A stretch of DNA of 64,000 nt from NCBI RefSeq assembly GCF_019710575.1, contig NZ_JAHWFK010000008.1, forward strand, positions 124,001-188,000, in the 5' to 3' direction. Each line of letters starts with the position of its first letter. Within the stretch, counting starts at the first letter, position 1. The notes beneath the pieces are model-generated. The model saw nothing but the letters and a program-made list of their open reading frames with translations. It ran no database searches and had not been told where the DNA came from. A program made the translations under genes and the position numbers. Of this stretch, positions 15,292 through 25,635 are shown piece after piece. The stretch comes from Paractinoplanes polyasparticus (GTDB lineage: Bacteria; Actinomycetota; Actinomycetes; Mycobacteriales; Micromonosporaceae).

Positions 15292-16385
15292 GGTGGCTGG
15301 CGTTGCTGCCGTGGGCCGCCCTGACCGCCCACACCGCCGTGAACGCGCTGCTGCTGCGCCGGCCCGGTCCGGCGGCGTCTTCGTCGGGCGAGCGGATCGC
15401 CGTGCTTCTCCCCGTGCGTGACGAGGCGGAGCGGGTCGGCGCGTGCCTCGAGTCGTTGCTGGCCCAGCGGGGCACGTCGGATCTGACGATCTACGTGCTC
15501 GACGACGGTTCGACCGACGGAACCGCCGAGGTCGTGCGGTCGCTGGCCGGCGACAAGGTGCGGCTGCTGACGGGGACACCGCTGCCGGACGGGTGGCTGG
15601 GCAAGCCGCACGCGTGTCAGCAGCTGGCCGACGCCGCGGCGGACGCCGGCGTGCTGTCGTTCGTGGACGCCGACGTGGTGCTCGAACCGGAAGCGATCGC
15701 CGCGGCCGTCGCCGAGCTGCGCCGGGCCGGGGTGGGGCTGCTCTCGCCGTACCCGAAGATCACCGGCGCCGGGCGGCTGGTGCAACCGCTGTTGCAGTGG
15801 TCCTGGCTGACGTTCCTGCCGCTGCGGGCGATGGAACGCTCGCCGCGCCCGTCGCTGGCCGCGGCCGGCGGGCAGTGGCTGGTCGTCGACGCCGAGGCGT
15901 ACCGGCGGGCGGGCGGCCATGCGGCGGTGCGCACCGAGATCCTCGAGGACATCGCGCTGGCCCGCGCGGTCAAACGCACCGGAGGCCGCATCGCGCTGGC
16001 CGACGGCTCGCGGCTGGCGACCTGCCGCATGTACGACTCGTGGGCCGAACTCACCGCGGGCTACACCAAGTCGCTCTGGGCGTCGTTCGGCTCGCGGTCC
16101 GGCGCGGGCGCCGTCGTGGTCACTCTGCTTTTTCTGTACGCGTTCCCGCCGCTCGCCACTGTGGTGCTGACCTCAGCCGGCGCTTCGTCATGGGCCGCCA
16201 TCGCCCTGGTCGCCTACCTCCTGGGCGTGACCGGCCGCGTGGTAGCCGCCCGAGCGACCGGCGGCCGCGCCTGGCCCGACGCCCTCGCCCATCCCCTCTC
16301 GATCGTGCTGTTCGCCCGCCTGGTGGCCCGCTCGTTCCGCCTTCGCGCCCGCGGCGGCCTGACCTGGCGCGGGCGACCCGTATGA
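15288..16385 (+). CDS. Family 2 glycosyltransferase, CruG-like
   Basis: 365 residues, GTG start overlapping the previous stop by 4 bp. GT2 motifs: VLLPVRDEAER, VLDDGSTDGTAEVV, FVDADVVLEPEA (DxD-like) and TEILEDIALARAVKRTGG (ED), followed by three C-terminal membrane segments. Next to a CruF-like hydratase this fits CruG-type glycosylation of the new carotenoid hydroxyl; a hopanoid-type HpnB-like role is the alternative. The end overlaps the desaturase start (ATGA). Confidence 0.78.
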   Translation: MRWLALLPWAALTAHTAVNALLLRRPGPAASSSGERIAVLLPVRDEAERVGACLESLLAQRGTSDLTIYVLDDGSTDGTAEVVRSLAGDKVRLLTGTPLPDGWLGKPHACQQLADAAADAGVLSFVDADVVLEPEAIAAAVAELRRAGVGLLSPYPKITGAGRLVQPLLQWSWLTFLPLRAMERSPRPSLAAAGGQWLVVDAEAYRRAGGHAAVRTEILEDIALARAVKRTGGRIALADGSRLATCRMYDSWAELTAGYTKSLWASFGSRSGAGAVVVTLLFLYAFPPLATVVLTSAGASSWAAIALVAYLLGVTGRVVAARATGGRAWPDALAHPLSIVLFARLVARSFRLRARGGLTWRGRPV

Positions 16386-17812
16386 GCGACATCGTGGTGA
16401 TCGGGGCGGGTGTCGGCGGGTTGACGGCGGCGGCCCGGCTGGCGGGTGCGGGGCACTCGGTGACGGTTTTCGAGCGCTCCGGCGAGGTCGGGGGCAAGCT
16501 GGCCGTGTACGAGCGGGACGGGTTCCGCTTCGACACCGGGCCCAGCCTGCTCACGCTGCCGCAGGTGTTCACCGAGGCGCAGCCCGACCTGGTGCCGCTC
16601 GATCCGGTGGTGCGGCACGTCTTCGCCGACGGCACGGTGCTCGACTCGTCGCCGGTGCACGCCGAGTTTCTCGATCGCATCGCGGCCGCCCTCGGCCCCG
16701 AGGCGGCACGGGACTGGGACCGGTTCTGGCAGCGCGCGCGGCGCATCTGGGACGCGTCGTGGCGGTCGGTGCTGCGCAAGCCCGTGACCGCGGCGTCGCT
16801 GGCCCGGCTGACGTGGCGGGTCGGCGACCTGGCGGCGATCGCGCCTGGCCGCTCGCTGCGGGCGCTGGGACGGCAGTATCTGCGCGACCCCCGGCTGCGG
16901 ACGATGCTCGACCGGTACGCGACCTACACCGGCGCCGACCCGCGACGGGCGCCGGCCGCGCTGGCCGCCGTCCCGTACGCGGAGCTCGCGTTCGGCGGCT
17001 TCTACGTGCCGGGCGGGCTGGGCACGCTGGCCACGGCGCTGCAGGAGCGCTGCTCCGCCGCGGGCGTGCGGATCGTGCGGAACGCCGAGGTGCGGCGGAT
17101 CACGACCGAGGGCGGGCGGGTCACCGGCGTACGGCTGGCCGGCGGGGAATGCGTGCCGGCGTCCGCCGTGGTGTCGAATGTGGACGCGCTCACCGTCTAC
17201 CGCGACCTGCTGCCGGCGCCGCAGCGGCTGGCCGGGCTCACCGACCGCAGCCTGGGCGGCTTCGTGCTGCTGCTGGGCGTGCGGGGCGAGACACCGTCGC
17301 TGGCCCACCACACCGTCTTCTTCCCGTCCTATTACGACAGCGAGTTCGACGACATCTTCGGATCGGCGTCCCGGCGGGCCCGGCCGGCCGGCGATCCCAC
17401 GGTCTTCGTCACCCGGGCCGTCGACCCCGAGGTGCGTCCCGCCGGCTGCGAGGCCTGGTTCGTGCTGATCAACGCGCCGCGCCAGGGCACGGGGTGGCGG
17501 GCGGTGGACTGGCGGCGGCCGGGACTCGCCGACGCCTACGCCGATCATGTGCTCGCCGTGCTGGCCCGGCGCGGCCTCGACGTACGAGACCGGTTGCTCT
17601 TCCGCGAGACGCGCACACCGGCCGACCTGGCCGCCGCGACGGCCGCCCCGGGCGGCGCCATCTACGGCACGGCGGGTGGCCTGATGCGCCCGGTCAACCA
17701 CGGCCCGGTCGAGGGGCTGCACCTGGTCGGCGGCTCGGTTCACCCGGGCGGCGGCCTGCCCATGGTCACGCTCTCGGCCCAGATGGTCGCCGACCGCATC
17801 GGCCCCGCCTAG
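16382..17812 (+). CDS. Phytoene-desaturase-family carotenoid oxidoreductase (CrtI/CrtD type)
   Basis: 476 residues from ATG 16382. FAD-binding dinucleotide fold at the N-terminus (VVIGAGVGGLTAAARLA, then EVGGKLAVYERDGFRFDTGP) and the bacterial-type desaturase signature at the C-terminus (GLHLVGGSVHPGGGLPMVTL). Normal length for CrtI-like enzymes. Last gene of the overlapping carotenoid set. CrtI (phytoene to lycopene) and CrtD (C-3,4 desaturation after CruF hydration) cannot be told apart by eye; context slightly favours CrtD-like. Confidence 0.85.
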   Translation: MSDIVVIGAGVGGLTAAARLAGAGHSVTVFERSGEVGGKLAVYERDGFRFDTGPSLLTLPQVFTEAQPDLVPLDPVVRHVFADGTVLDSSPVHAEFLDRIAAALGPEAARDWDRFWQRARRIWDASWRSVLRKPVTAASLARLTWRVGDLAAIAPGRSLRALGRQYLRDPRLRTMLDRYATYTGADPRRAPAALAAVPYAELAFGGFYVPGGLGTLATALQERCSAAGVRIVRNAEVRRITTEGGRVTGVRLAGGECVPASAVVSNVDALTVYRDLLPAPQRLAGLTDRSLGGFVLLLGVRGETPSLAHHTVFFPSYYDSEFDDIFGSASRRARPAGDPTVFVTRAVDPEVRPAGCEAWFVLINAPRQGTGWRAVDWRRPGLADAYADHVLAVLARRGLDVRDRLLFRETRTPADLAAATAAPGGAIYGTAGGLMRPVNHGPVEGLHLVGGSVHPGGGLPMVTLSAQMVADRIGPA

Positions 17813-17827
17813 ACCCCGAAACGAGGC

Positions 17828-19546
17828 CTAGCGCGGGGCGTGGGCGGCCAGGAACGCCTTGGCTATGGCTGAGGACAGGTCGGCCGGGTTGGTGGCCGGG
17901 AACGCCTTGCCGCCGGTGGCCTCGGACATCGCGGTCAGGGCGTTCATGTCGACGTCGGGGCCGTAGCCGAGGGCGAGGACCGGCACCGGGCGGCTCGGGT
18001 CCTGCTCGGCGGCCAGCTTGGTCATGAACTGGGCCTGAGTCATCTTGAACGTGGACTCGCCGTCCTCGCCGTCGGTCAGCACCACGACCAGGGTGACCGT
18101 GCCGGGCGAGACCTTCTCCCGCATCTCGGCCACGCCGTCGAGCACCGTCTTGTAGAGCGGCGTGCCCGAGTTGTCGGCCGCCCGGTAGTCCACCATCGCC
18201 TTGGCCAGCGCCTCGCGGCGGGTCTTGCCGTTGACCGGCGCGGTGATCGGGCCGTAGGACACGACCTCTTTGTGCGGCGGGCTGGTCGGCGTCGGCTGGC
18301 CGAAATACCACATGCCGACGGTGGTGTCCTCGGCGAACAGCTCGGCCGCGAACCGGCCCGACTCGCGCAGCAGGCCGGCCCGGGTGGTGCTGCCGCCACC
18401 GGGCGCCGTGATCTTCTTGTTCATCGAGCCCGACGCGTCGATGAGCAGCAGCACCTGGGTGCTGAGCGACTTGTACTCGCTCCACATCGTCGCCATGGCC
18501 AGCAGCTGTTTCGGCTGGGTGGGTAGCGGCAGCGTGTTGGGCAGCGGCGCCGGGCGGAACCCGGCCTTGGTGAGCGACGAGCGGGTGATCGCCGCGCGCA
18601 GCTGGGCGGTCAGCTCGATGTCCTGATTGTTCTTGGCCACGGCGAACGGGTAGTCGGCCTCGACCTGGCCGTCGGCCGGGAACGCGCCCTTGAGCTGGAC
18701 GGTGTGCTTGCCCTGCTGGTAAGTGCGCAGCTGCTGCTCGGTGGTGGGGAAGACGCCGACGTCGTAGACCACACCGTTGGTGTTCCACTGCTGGGCGATC
18801 CGGGACATCAGCTTGGTCGGGTCGGCCGTGGCCTCGGCGAGCCGGCTGCGCAGGGTCAGCGCCCGCAGCTGGGCGATGCCGGCGTCGGGCGTGGTGCGGG
18901 CCATGGCCGCGTTGACGCCGTAGACCGAGAGCAGGCCGGTCGTGCTGGCCTGCGCGTCGGGCATGGTCACGGCGGGCAGCCGGCCGGCGGCCAGGGCCCC
19001 GGTGAGCTGGGCCCACGAGGTCTGGTCGCCCTTGGCGATCGACGTGGTCACCGCGACCGGGGCGGCCAGCATGATCGGCGAGTGGGCCAGCGGCTTGCCC
19101 TCCGCGGTGAAGGCGGCGCCGCCCGCGTTGGCGATGCCCAGCCAGGCGCTGCTGGACGGGATCCAGACGTCGGGCTTGGCCGCGTTGGCCACGGTGAGGC
19201 CCGGCTCCTCGGCGACGACCTCGACGGGGTCGCACGGCTTGGCCGGGTCGTCGTCGAGCGTCTTGGCCGCGGCGCTCACCACCGGCGCGATCTCGGGGGC
19301 GGCGACGACCCGCAGCTTCACGCCGGGGCAGGTGGAGGCCGACGGCGAGCGCGCCGGGACGGCGGAGTTGGAGGTCGGGGCGGGGTCGCGGGAGTACATC
19401 CACCAGGTCGTGCCGCCGGCCACGGCGACGAGCAGCAGCACGATCGCGGCCGCGAGCAGCACCCGGCCGGCGCCGCCACCGGGCGGTCCGTGGTGAGTGA
19501 TCGGCTGATCGACCGGCCCTTGGTTGCCCCTCGGCAGCTCCGACAT
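17828..19546 (-). CDS. Membrane-anchored solute-binding + VWA domain protein
   Basis: 572 residues from ATG 19546, preceded by GAGAGG; the frame runs 29 codons further. One membrane segment near residues 28-50 (VLLAAAIVLLLVAVAGG), then an extracytoplasmic solute-binding-like region (~70-360: LRVVAAPEIAPVVSAAAKTL, PDVWIPSSSAWLG, DYPFAVAKNNQ). A VWA domain follows from ~385 with the MIDAS motif LLLIDASGSMNKK and later TDGEDGE. Metal-dependent ligand binding at the cell surface is likely; ligand and partner are unknown. It converges on the carotenoid cluster and is not in an operon. Confidence 0.88.
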   Translation of the reverse strand: MSELPRGNQGPVDQPITHHGPPGGGAGRVLLAAAIVLLLVAVAGGTTWWMYSRDPAPTSNSAVPARSPSASTCPGVKLRVVAAPEIAPVVSAAAKTLDDDPAKPCDPVEVVAEEPGLTVANAAKPDVWIPSSSAWLGIANAGGAAFTAEGKPLAHSPIMLAAPVAVTTSIAKGDQTSWAQLTGALAAGRLPAVTMPDAQASTTGLLSVYGVNAAMARTTPDAGIAQLRALTLRSRLAEATADPTKLMSRIAQQWNTNGVVYDVGVFPTTEQQLRTYQQGKHTVQLKGAFPADGQVEADYPFAVAKNNQDIELTAQLRAAITRSSLTKAGFRPAPLPNTLPLPTQPKQLLAMATMWSEYKSLSTQVLLLIDASGSMNKKITAPGGGSTTRAGLLRESGRFAAELFAEDTTVGMWYFGQPTPTSPPHKEVVSYGPITAPVNGKTRREALAKAMVDYRAADNSGTPLYKTVLDGVAEMREKVSPGTVTLVVVLTDGEDGESTFKMTQAQFMTKLAAEQDPSRPVPVLALGYGPDVDMNALTAMSEATGGKAFPATNPADLSSAIAKAFLAAHAPR

Positions 19547-19696
19547 CGCACCCACCTCTCCCTCTGTTCCGCCCGCACCGATCGAGATCTCTCCATCGAG
19601 CAGGCTGGTCCGACGTGAGCGAATAGTAATCACATATGGGCGACTGACGACGGTCGGCCCCTATTGGCACGTTGCCGATAGACAGAGAGTGTTACA

Positions 19697-20148
19697 TCAC
19701 CTACCCTGCGGCCGCGCCATCGCAACTGCGATCGATTCTCCGTTCTCACCTGTGTCAACACGGTTCTGGGCCGCCCCGCCACGGACCGTGTCCACATCGA
19801 AGCCCACCGCTTCAACGGCGGTCCCCAACGCGCTTTCGGACCGAAAACGCAGCGTGGCGGGACTCACGACCTCGTCACTGTGAGTAAATGCATAGTGCCG
19901 AGTTGCCGAGACCGCAGCCTCGACCACTAAATCTACATTCATCCATGTGTCGACGATCTCACCGGCGGGTCGCACAACAGCCGACGTGAGCCGACGGGAT
20001 TCCGGGACGACCACGCGCGGGCTCCGGATCGCGGCAGTCGAAGATCAACCAGCCGCCCGCGGCGCAACACCCGCAAGGTCAACAGCCACTGCTCGTCACT
20101 GACGAGGAACTGCGCCAGGTGACTCGTCATCGGGACCGCCTCGGCCAC
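19697..20148 (-). pseudogene. Disrupted small gene of unknown function (two overlapping frames)
   Basis: Two consecutive minus-strand frames both carry coding-type third positions. The first runs from GTG 20148 (contains SHLAQFLVSDEQWLLTLRVL and RGRLVDLRLPRSG); the second takes over near 20012-20016 (VVVPESRRLTSAVVRPAGE, VDLVVEAAVSATRHYAF) and stops at 19697. A one-base loss or two-base gain joins them into ~150 residues. I do not recognise the product. GC is a little lower than in the neighbours. Alternatives: only the downstream frame (ATG 19942, 81 residues) is a gene, or neither is. Confidence 0.4.
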
Positions 20149-20198
20149 GGTCTCCCGAATTCCCCACGGTGCACCGCCCAGACACTAGGGTCGGTCCC

Positions 20199-20906
20199 AT
20201 GGAATGGCTGGCCCCCGAGCGTTACGCGGCCGAGCTCGAGGCGGAGGCGGGGCGGCTGGGCGCGGCGGCGGCCCGGCTGCCGATCGCGACGATCGTGCCC
20301 ACCTGCCCCGAGTGGACGGTCCACGACCTGGTCACGCACGTCGGCTCGGGCCACCACTACGCCGCCGACGTCCTCGCGACCGGCGGCCCGGTGGAATACG
20401 AGCGCGTCGGCGCACCGTCCGATCCGGACGTCTGGACGCCGTGGCTGCTCGACGGCGCGCAACGGCTGAACGCCGCCGTGGCCGACCGGGGCTTCGGCAG
20501 CGAGGTGTGGAGCTGGCACCCGCGGCACCAGACAGCCGGGTTCTGGTTGCGGCGCATGGTCCACGACCAGGTCATCCACCGCTTCGACGCCGACCCGACC
20601 GGCGACGTGGCCCCCGACCTGGCCGCCGACGGGGTGTCCGACCTGCTGCTCAGCTTCGAGATGTTCGAGGCGCTGCGCGGCCACGGAGAGACCCTTCAGT
20701 TCAGCGCCACCGACATCCCGCGAAGTTGGCACGTCACGCTCACCAGCAGCGGCATCACGTGGAACGACGGCGACCACGGGGCCGACGTGACGCTGACCGC
20801 CCCGGTGCGGGAGCTGTTACTGATTCTCAACCGGCGCCTGCCCGCGCCCAGGGCCGACGGGGACGCCGCTCTGTGGGAACAGTGGCAGGAGGGCTCGCGG
20901 TTCTGA
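20199..20906 (+). CDS. Maleylpyruvate isomerase N-terminal-domain (DinB-like) protein
   Basis: 235 residues from ATG 20199 (MEWLAPERYAAEL). The N-terminal four-helix DinB-like domain shows the family pattern: PTCPEWTVHDLVTHVGSGHH and MVHDQVIHRFDAD, where histidines and an acidic residue are the metal ligands. C-terminal domain as in mycothiol-dependent maleylpyruvate isomerase relatives. In actinobacteria such proteins are often presumed mycothiol-dependent; the substrate is unknown. Monocistronic. Confidence 0.83.
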   Translation: MEWLAPERYAAELEAEAGRLGAAAARLPIATIVPTCPEWTVHDLVTHVGSGHHYAADVLATGGPVEYERVGAPSDPDVWTPWLLDGAQRLNAAVADRGFGSEVWSWHPRHQTAGFWLRRMVHDQVIHRFDADPTGDVAPDLAADGVSDLLLSFEMFEALRGHGETLQFSATDIPRSWHVTLTSSGITWNDGDHGADVTLTAPVRELLLILNRRLPAPRADGDAALWEQWQEGSRF

Positions 20907-20952
20907 GCGCCGCTGGAGGCTTGCGCTCGATGGCGCGTACCAGATCCGCTTC

Positions 20953-21870
20953 TCAGAGAGGACGGACGCCGAGCGGGAGTTCCTCGGTGGCTATGTGATG
21001 CAGCAGGGTCGCCCGCAGCGCCTCGGCGGCATGCGGCAGGACCGAGCGCTTGCGATGGGCCAGCGCGATCGTGCGGCGCATGCCGGGCGGAGCCAGCGGG
21101 GTCGCCCGCAGCAGCGGCCGGTTGGCCAGCACCATGCTCGGCACCAGGGCCACACCCAGCCCGGCCTCGACGAAGGCCAGCACGGCGTCCATCTCGCCGC
21201 CCTCGACGGCGAACTTCGGGGTGAAGCCCGCCTTCTGGCAGGCCTCGAGGGTGACGCCGCGAATGTCGTAGCCGGCGCGGAACATGACCAGCGGCGTGTG
21301 CTCGAGCTCGGCCAGCGCGATCTGCGGATTACGGGTGGGCGGCGGCCCGTCGGCCACCGACGCCACGACGAGGCTCTCGCGCAGCACGGGAGCGGCGCTC
21401 AGCGAATCGTCGACGCCCTCCTCGGGCTGGACGATCAGGGCCAGGTCGAGCGTGTGGGCCAGCAGGTTCTCGATCAGGTCCTGCGAGCCGCCCTCGTTGA
21501 CGTACAGCTGGATCTCGGGATGCCGGCCCCGGAACGTGCGAAGCACCTCGGGCACGAGCGACGAGCACAGGCTCGGGGTGGCGCCCAGCCGCACCTCGCC
21601 GCGACGCAGACCGACGATGTCGGCGACCGCCTCCTGGGCCGCGTCGGCGTCCGCGACCATCCGCTGAGCCAGCGGCAGCAGTGTCTGCCCGGCCGCCGTG
21701 AGGGTCACACCACCACGAATCCGCTCGAAAAGGGGTGCCCCGAGGGTCGCTTCCAGCGTGTGAATTTGCTTACTGAGGGTCGGCTGGGAGACGCCCAGAA
21801 TGTCCGCCGCTTGGGTGAAGTGACGGGTTTGTTCGACTGCGAGAAAGTACCGAAGCTGCTGGAGCTGCAC
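20953..21870 (-). CDS. LysR-family regulator divergent from sdhCAB
   Basis: 305 residues, GTG start. N-terminal HTH (LRYFLAVEQTRHFTQAADIL, VSQPTLSKQIHTLE) and a C-terminal periplasmic-binding-type effector domain (LRLGATPS-like strand, later FVEAGLGVALVPSMV). It is 77 bp from sdhC in divergent orientation. Upstream is ATAG-N7-CTAT, a LysR T-N11-A type site. It probably regulates succinate dehydrogenase and itself. Confidence 0.92.
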   Translation of the reverse strand: MQLQQLRYFLAVEQTRHFTQAADILGVSQPTLSKQIHTLEATLGAPLFERIRGGVTLTAAGQTLLPLAQRMVADADAAQEAVADIVGLRRGEVRLGATPSLCSSLVPEVLRTFRGRHPEIQLYVNEGGSQDLIENLLAHTLDLALIVQPEEGVDDSLSAAPVLRESLVVASVADGPPPTRNPQIALAELEHTPLVMFRAGYDIRGVTLEACQKAGFTPKFAVEGGEMDAVLAFVEAGLGVALVPSMVLANRPLLRATPLAPPGMRRTIALAHRKRSVLPHAAEALRATLLHHIATEELPLGVRPL

Positions 21871-21874
21871 CTCG

Positions 21875-21889
21875 ATAGCTTATCTCTAT
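21875..21889. promoter_or_regulatory. LysR-type operator (ATAG-N7-CTAT) between lysR and sdhC
   Basis: ATAGCTTATCTCTAT fits the T-N11-A architecture of LysR-family sites and lies 5 bp upstream of the lysR GTG. Inferred from position and symmetry. Confidence 0.55.
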
Positions 21890-21947
21890 GAACACTGCGT
21901 CGATCATGCATTAGACGAATCGTCGCCCGCTCCCTACCGTCCAGTGT

Positions 21948-22676
21948 GTGGCGGTAGATACTTCGACCCGGAAGTCGGCGGCGGCAGCGCCCGCTCCGGG
22001 CAAAATGGCGCGGCGCCGGTCCTCGGTCGCCCTCAAGCTCTTCATGGCGGTCACCGGCCTGCTGCTGGTCGCCTTCCTGTACGTGCACATGATCGGCAAC
22101 CTGAAAATCTTCTTCGGCGCCGAGACCTTCGACCACTACGCGCACTGGCTGCGGACCATCGGCACCCCGCTGCTCCCCGAGGCCTGGTACCTCTACATCC
22201 AGCGCGCGGTGCTGACCGTGGCCGTGGTCGGGCACATCGTGGCGGCGACGATCCTGGCCCGCCGGGCCCGGCTGGCACGCCCGGTCAAGTACGCGCACCG
22301 GCCCAAGGTGCAGGGCAGCTACGCCGCCCGCACGATGCGCTGGGGCGGCGTGATCGTCCTGCTCTTCGTGATCTACCACATCCTCGACCTGACCACGCTC
22401 ACACTGAACCCGCACGGGGTCAGCGGCGAGGTGTACCGCAACGTGGCCGAGGACTTCGCGCCCGGCCGCTGGTACGTGACGCTCTTCTACACGCTGTCGA
22501 TCGTCGCGGTCGGCTTCCACCTGCGGCACGGCCTGTGGAGCGCGGTGCGCACCTTCGGCCTGCAGAGCCCGCGCGGCGAGCTCTACGCCCGCGCGACAGC
22601 CCTGGTGCTGTCGCTGGTGCTGGTCGTCGGCTACCTCTCGGTGCCGTTCGCGGTTCTCGTCGGATTGGTGGACTGA
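21948..22676 (+). CDS. sdhC: Succinate dehydrogenase cytochrome b558 subunit
   Basis: 242 residues, GTG start. Five membrane segments with histidines suited to haem ligation ([54 protein letters not shown]). It anchors the SdhA/SdhB catalytic subunits and passes electrons to or from menaquinone. The b558 single-subunit type is normal for actinobacteria. sdhA starts 4 bp later. Confidence 0.93.
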   Translation: MAVDTSTRKSAAAAPAPGKMARRRSSVALKLFMAVTGLLLVAFLYVHMIGNLKIFFGAETFDHYAHWLRTIGTPLLPEAWYLYIQRAVLTVAVVGHIVAATILARRARLARPVKYAHRPKVQGSYAARTMRWGGVIVLLFVIYHILDLTTLTLNPHGVSGEVYRNVAEDFAPGRWYVTLFYTLSIVAVGFHLRHGLWSAVRTFGLQSPRGELYARATALVLSLVLVVGYLSVPFAVLVGLVD

Positions 22677-22680
22677 ACAC

Positions 22681-24626
<1,946 letters not shown>

Positions 24627-24627
<1 letters not shown>

Positions 24628-25373
24628 TGGACATCAAGGTACGGGTCTGGCGGCAGACCGACCCGGACACCGCCGGGAAGATGGTCACCTACGGCGTCAA
24701 GGACATCTCGCCCGACGCCAGCTTCCTCGAGATGCTGGACGTGCTGAACGAGTCGCTGATCCTCGACGGTGACGACCCGATCGCGTTCGACCACGACTGC
24801 CGCGAGGGCATCTGCGGCGCGTGCAGCATGGTGATCGACGGCGTGGCCCACGGCCCGGAGAAGGCCACCACGACCTGCCAGCTGCACATGCGCCACTTCT
24901 CCGACGGCGACGTCATCGACGTGGAGCCGTGGCGCGCCGCCGCCTTCCCGGTGATCAAGGACCTGGTCGTCGACCGCAGCGCCTTCGACCACATCATCGC
25001 GTCCGGCGGCTACATCACCGCCCCCACCGGCGCCGCGCCCGAGGCACACGCCACCCCGGTGCCCAAGGCGGACGCCGACCTGGCCTTCGAGGCAGCCACC
25101 TGCATCGGCTGCGGCGCCTGCGTAGCGGCCTGCCCGAACGGCTCGGCGATGCTCTTCACCGCGGCCAAGGTCGCCCACCTGGGGCTGATGCCGCAGGGCC
25201 AGCCCGAGCGCGACACCCGCGTCATCGACATGCTGCAGGCGCAGGACGACGCCGGCTTCGGCGGCTGCACCAACATGGGCGAGTGCAGCCAGGTCTGCCC
25301 CAAGGGCATCCCGCTGACCCTGATCGGGCGGCTCAACGCGGACTACCGCAAGGCCGTCCGCAAGAAGATCTGA
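24627..25373 (+). CDS. sdhB: Succinate dehydrogenase iron-sulfur subunit
   Basis: 248 residues. N-terminal 2Fe-2S ferredoxin domain ([13 protein letters not shown], later CQLHMRHF) and C-terminal 4Fe-4S/3Fe-4S domain ([31 protein letters not shown]). It carries electrons from SdhA to the haem/menaquinone site in SdhC. A strong terminator follows 13 bp after the stop, closing the operon. Confidence 0.96.
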
Positions 25374-25385
25374 GCACCACCTGAC

Positions 25386-25419
25386 GAAAGGCCGGGCACA
25401 GCGTTGTGCCCGGCCTTTC
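25386..25419 (+). terminator. Terminator of the sdhCAB operon
   Basis: A perfect 15-bp stem (GAAAGGCCGGGCACA at 25386-25400 and its complement at 25405-25419) around the tetraloop GCGT, with pyrimidine-rich sequence after it. One of the strongest intrinsic-type terminators in the window. Confidence 0.88.
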
Positions 25420-25465
25420 CCTTATCCGCATCACCGCGCCTGCCGCCGGCCGGTACGCACCCGGG

Positions 25466-25635
25466 CCGTTCTCAAGCGCGCCGCTTGATGCCACGCACCG
25501 CTTGAAGCCACGCACCGTTTCAGGCGCTCACCGTTTTCAGCGCGCGCCGTCTGAAGCCCACGCGCCGTTCTAAGCGCGCACCCGCCGTTCAAGTGCGCAC
25601 CCGCCGTTCAAATGCGCGCCGTTTCGATAGCGGCC
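25466..25635. repeat. Degenerate 15-20-bp minisatellite between sdhB and an MFS gene
   Basis: About ten head-to-tail units of the type CCGTTCTAAGCGCGCA(CCCG), e.g. starting at 25466, 25481, 25498 and continuing to ~25635, with CCGTT(C/T) and GCGC cores. The last units run into the 3' end of the MFS gene, so its C-terminal codons derive from the array. No gene lies in it. Confidence 0.65.

Noticed and set aside
15443..17812. Single 789-residue glycosyltransferase-desaturase fusion
   Set aside because: The first ~310 codons are an out-of-frame reading of the GT2 gene; the desaturase starts at ATG 16382, overlapping the GT2 stop.
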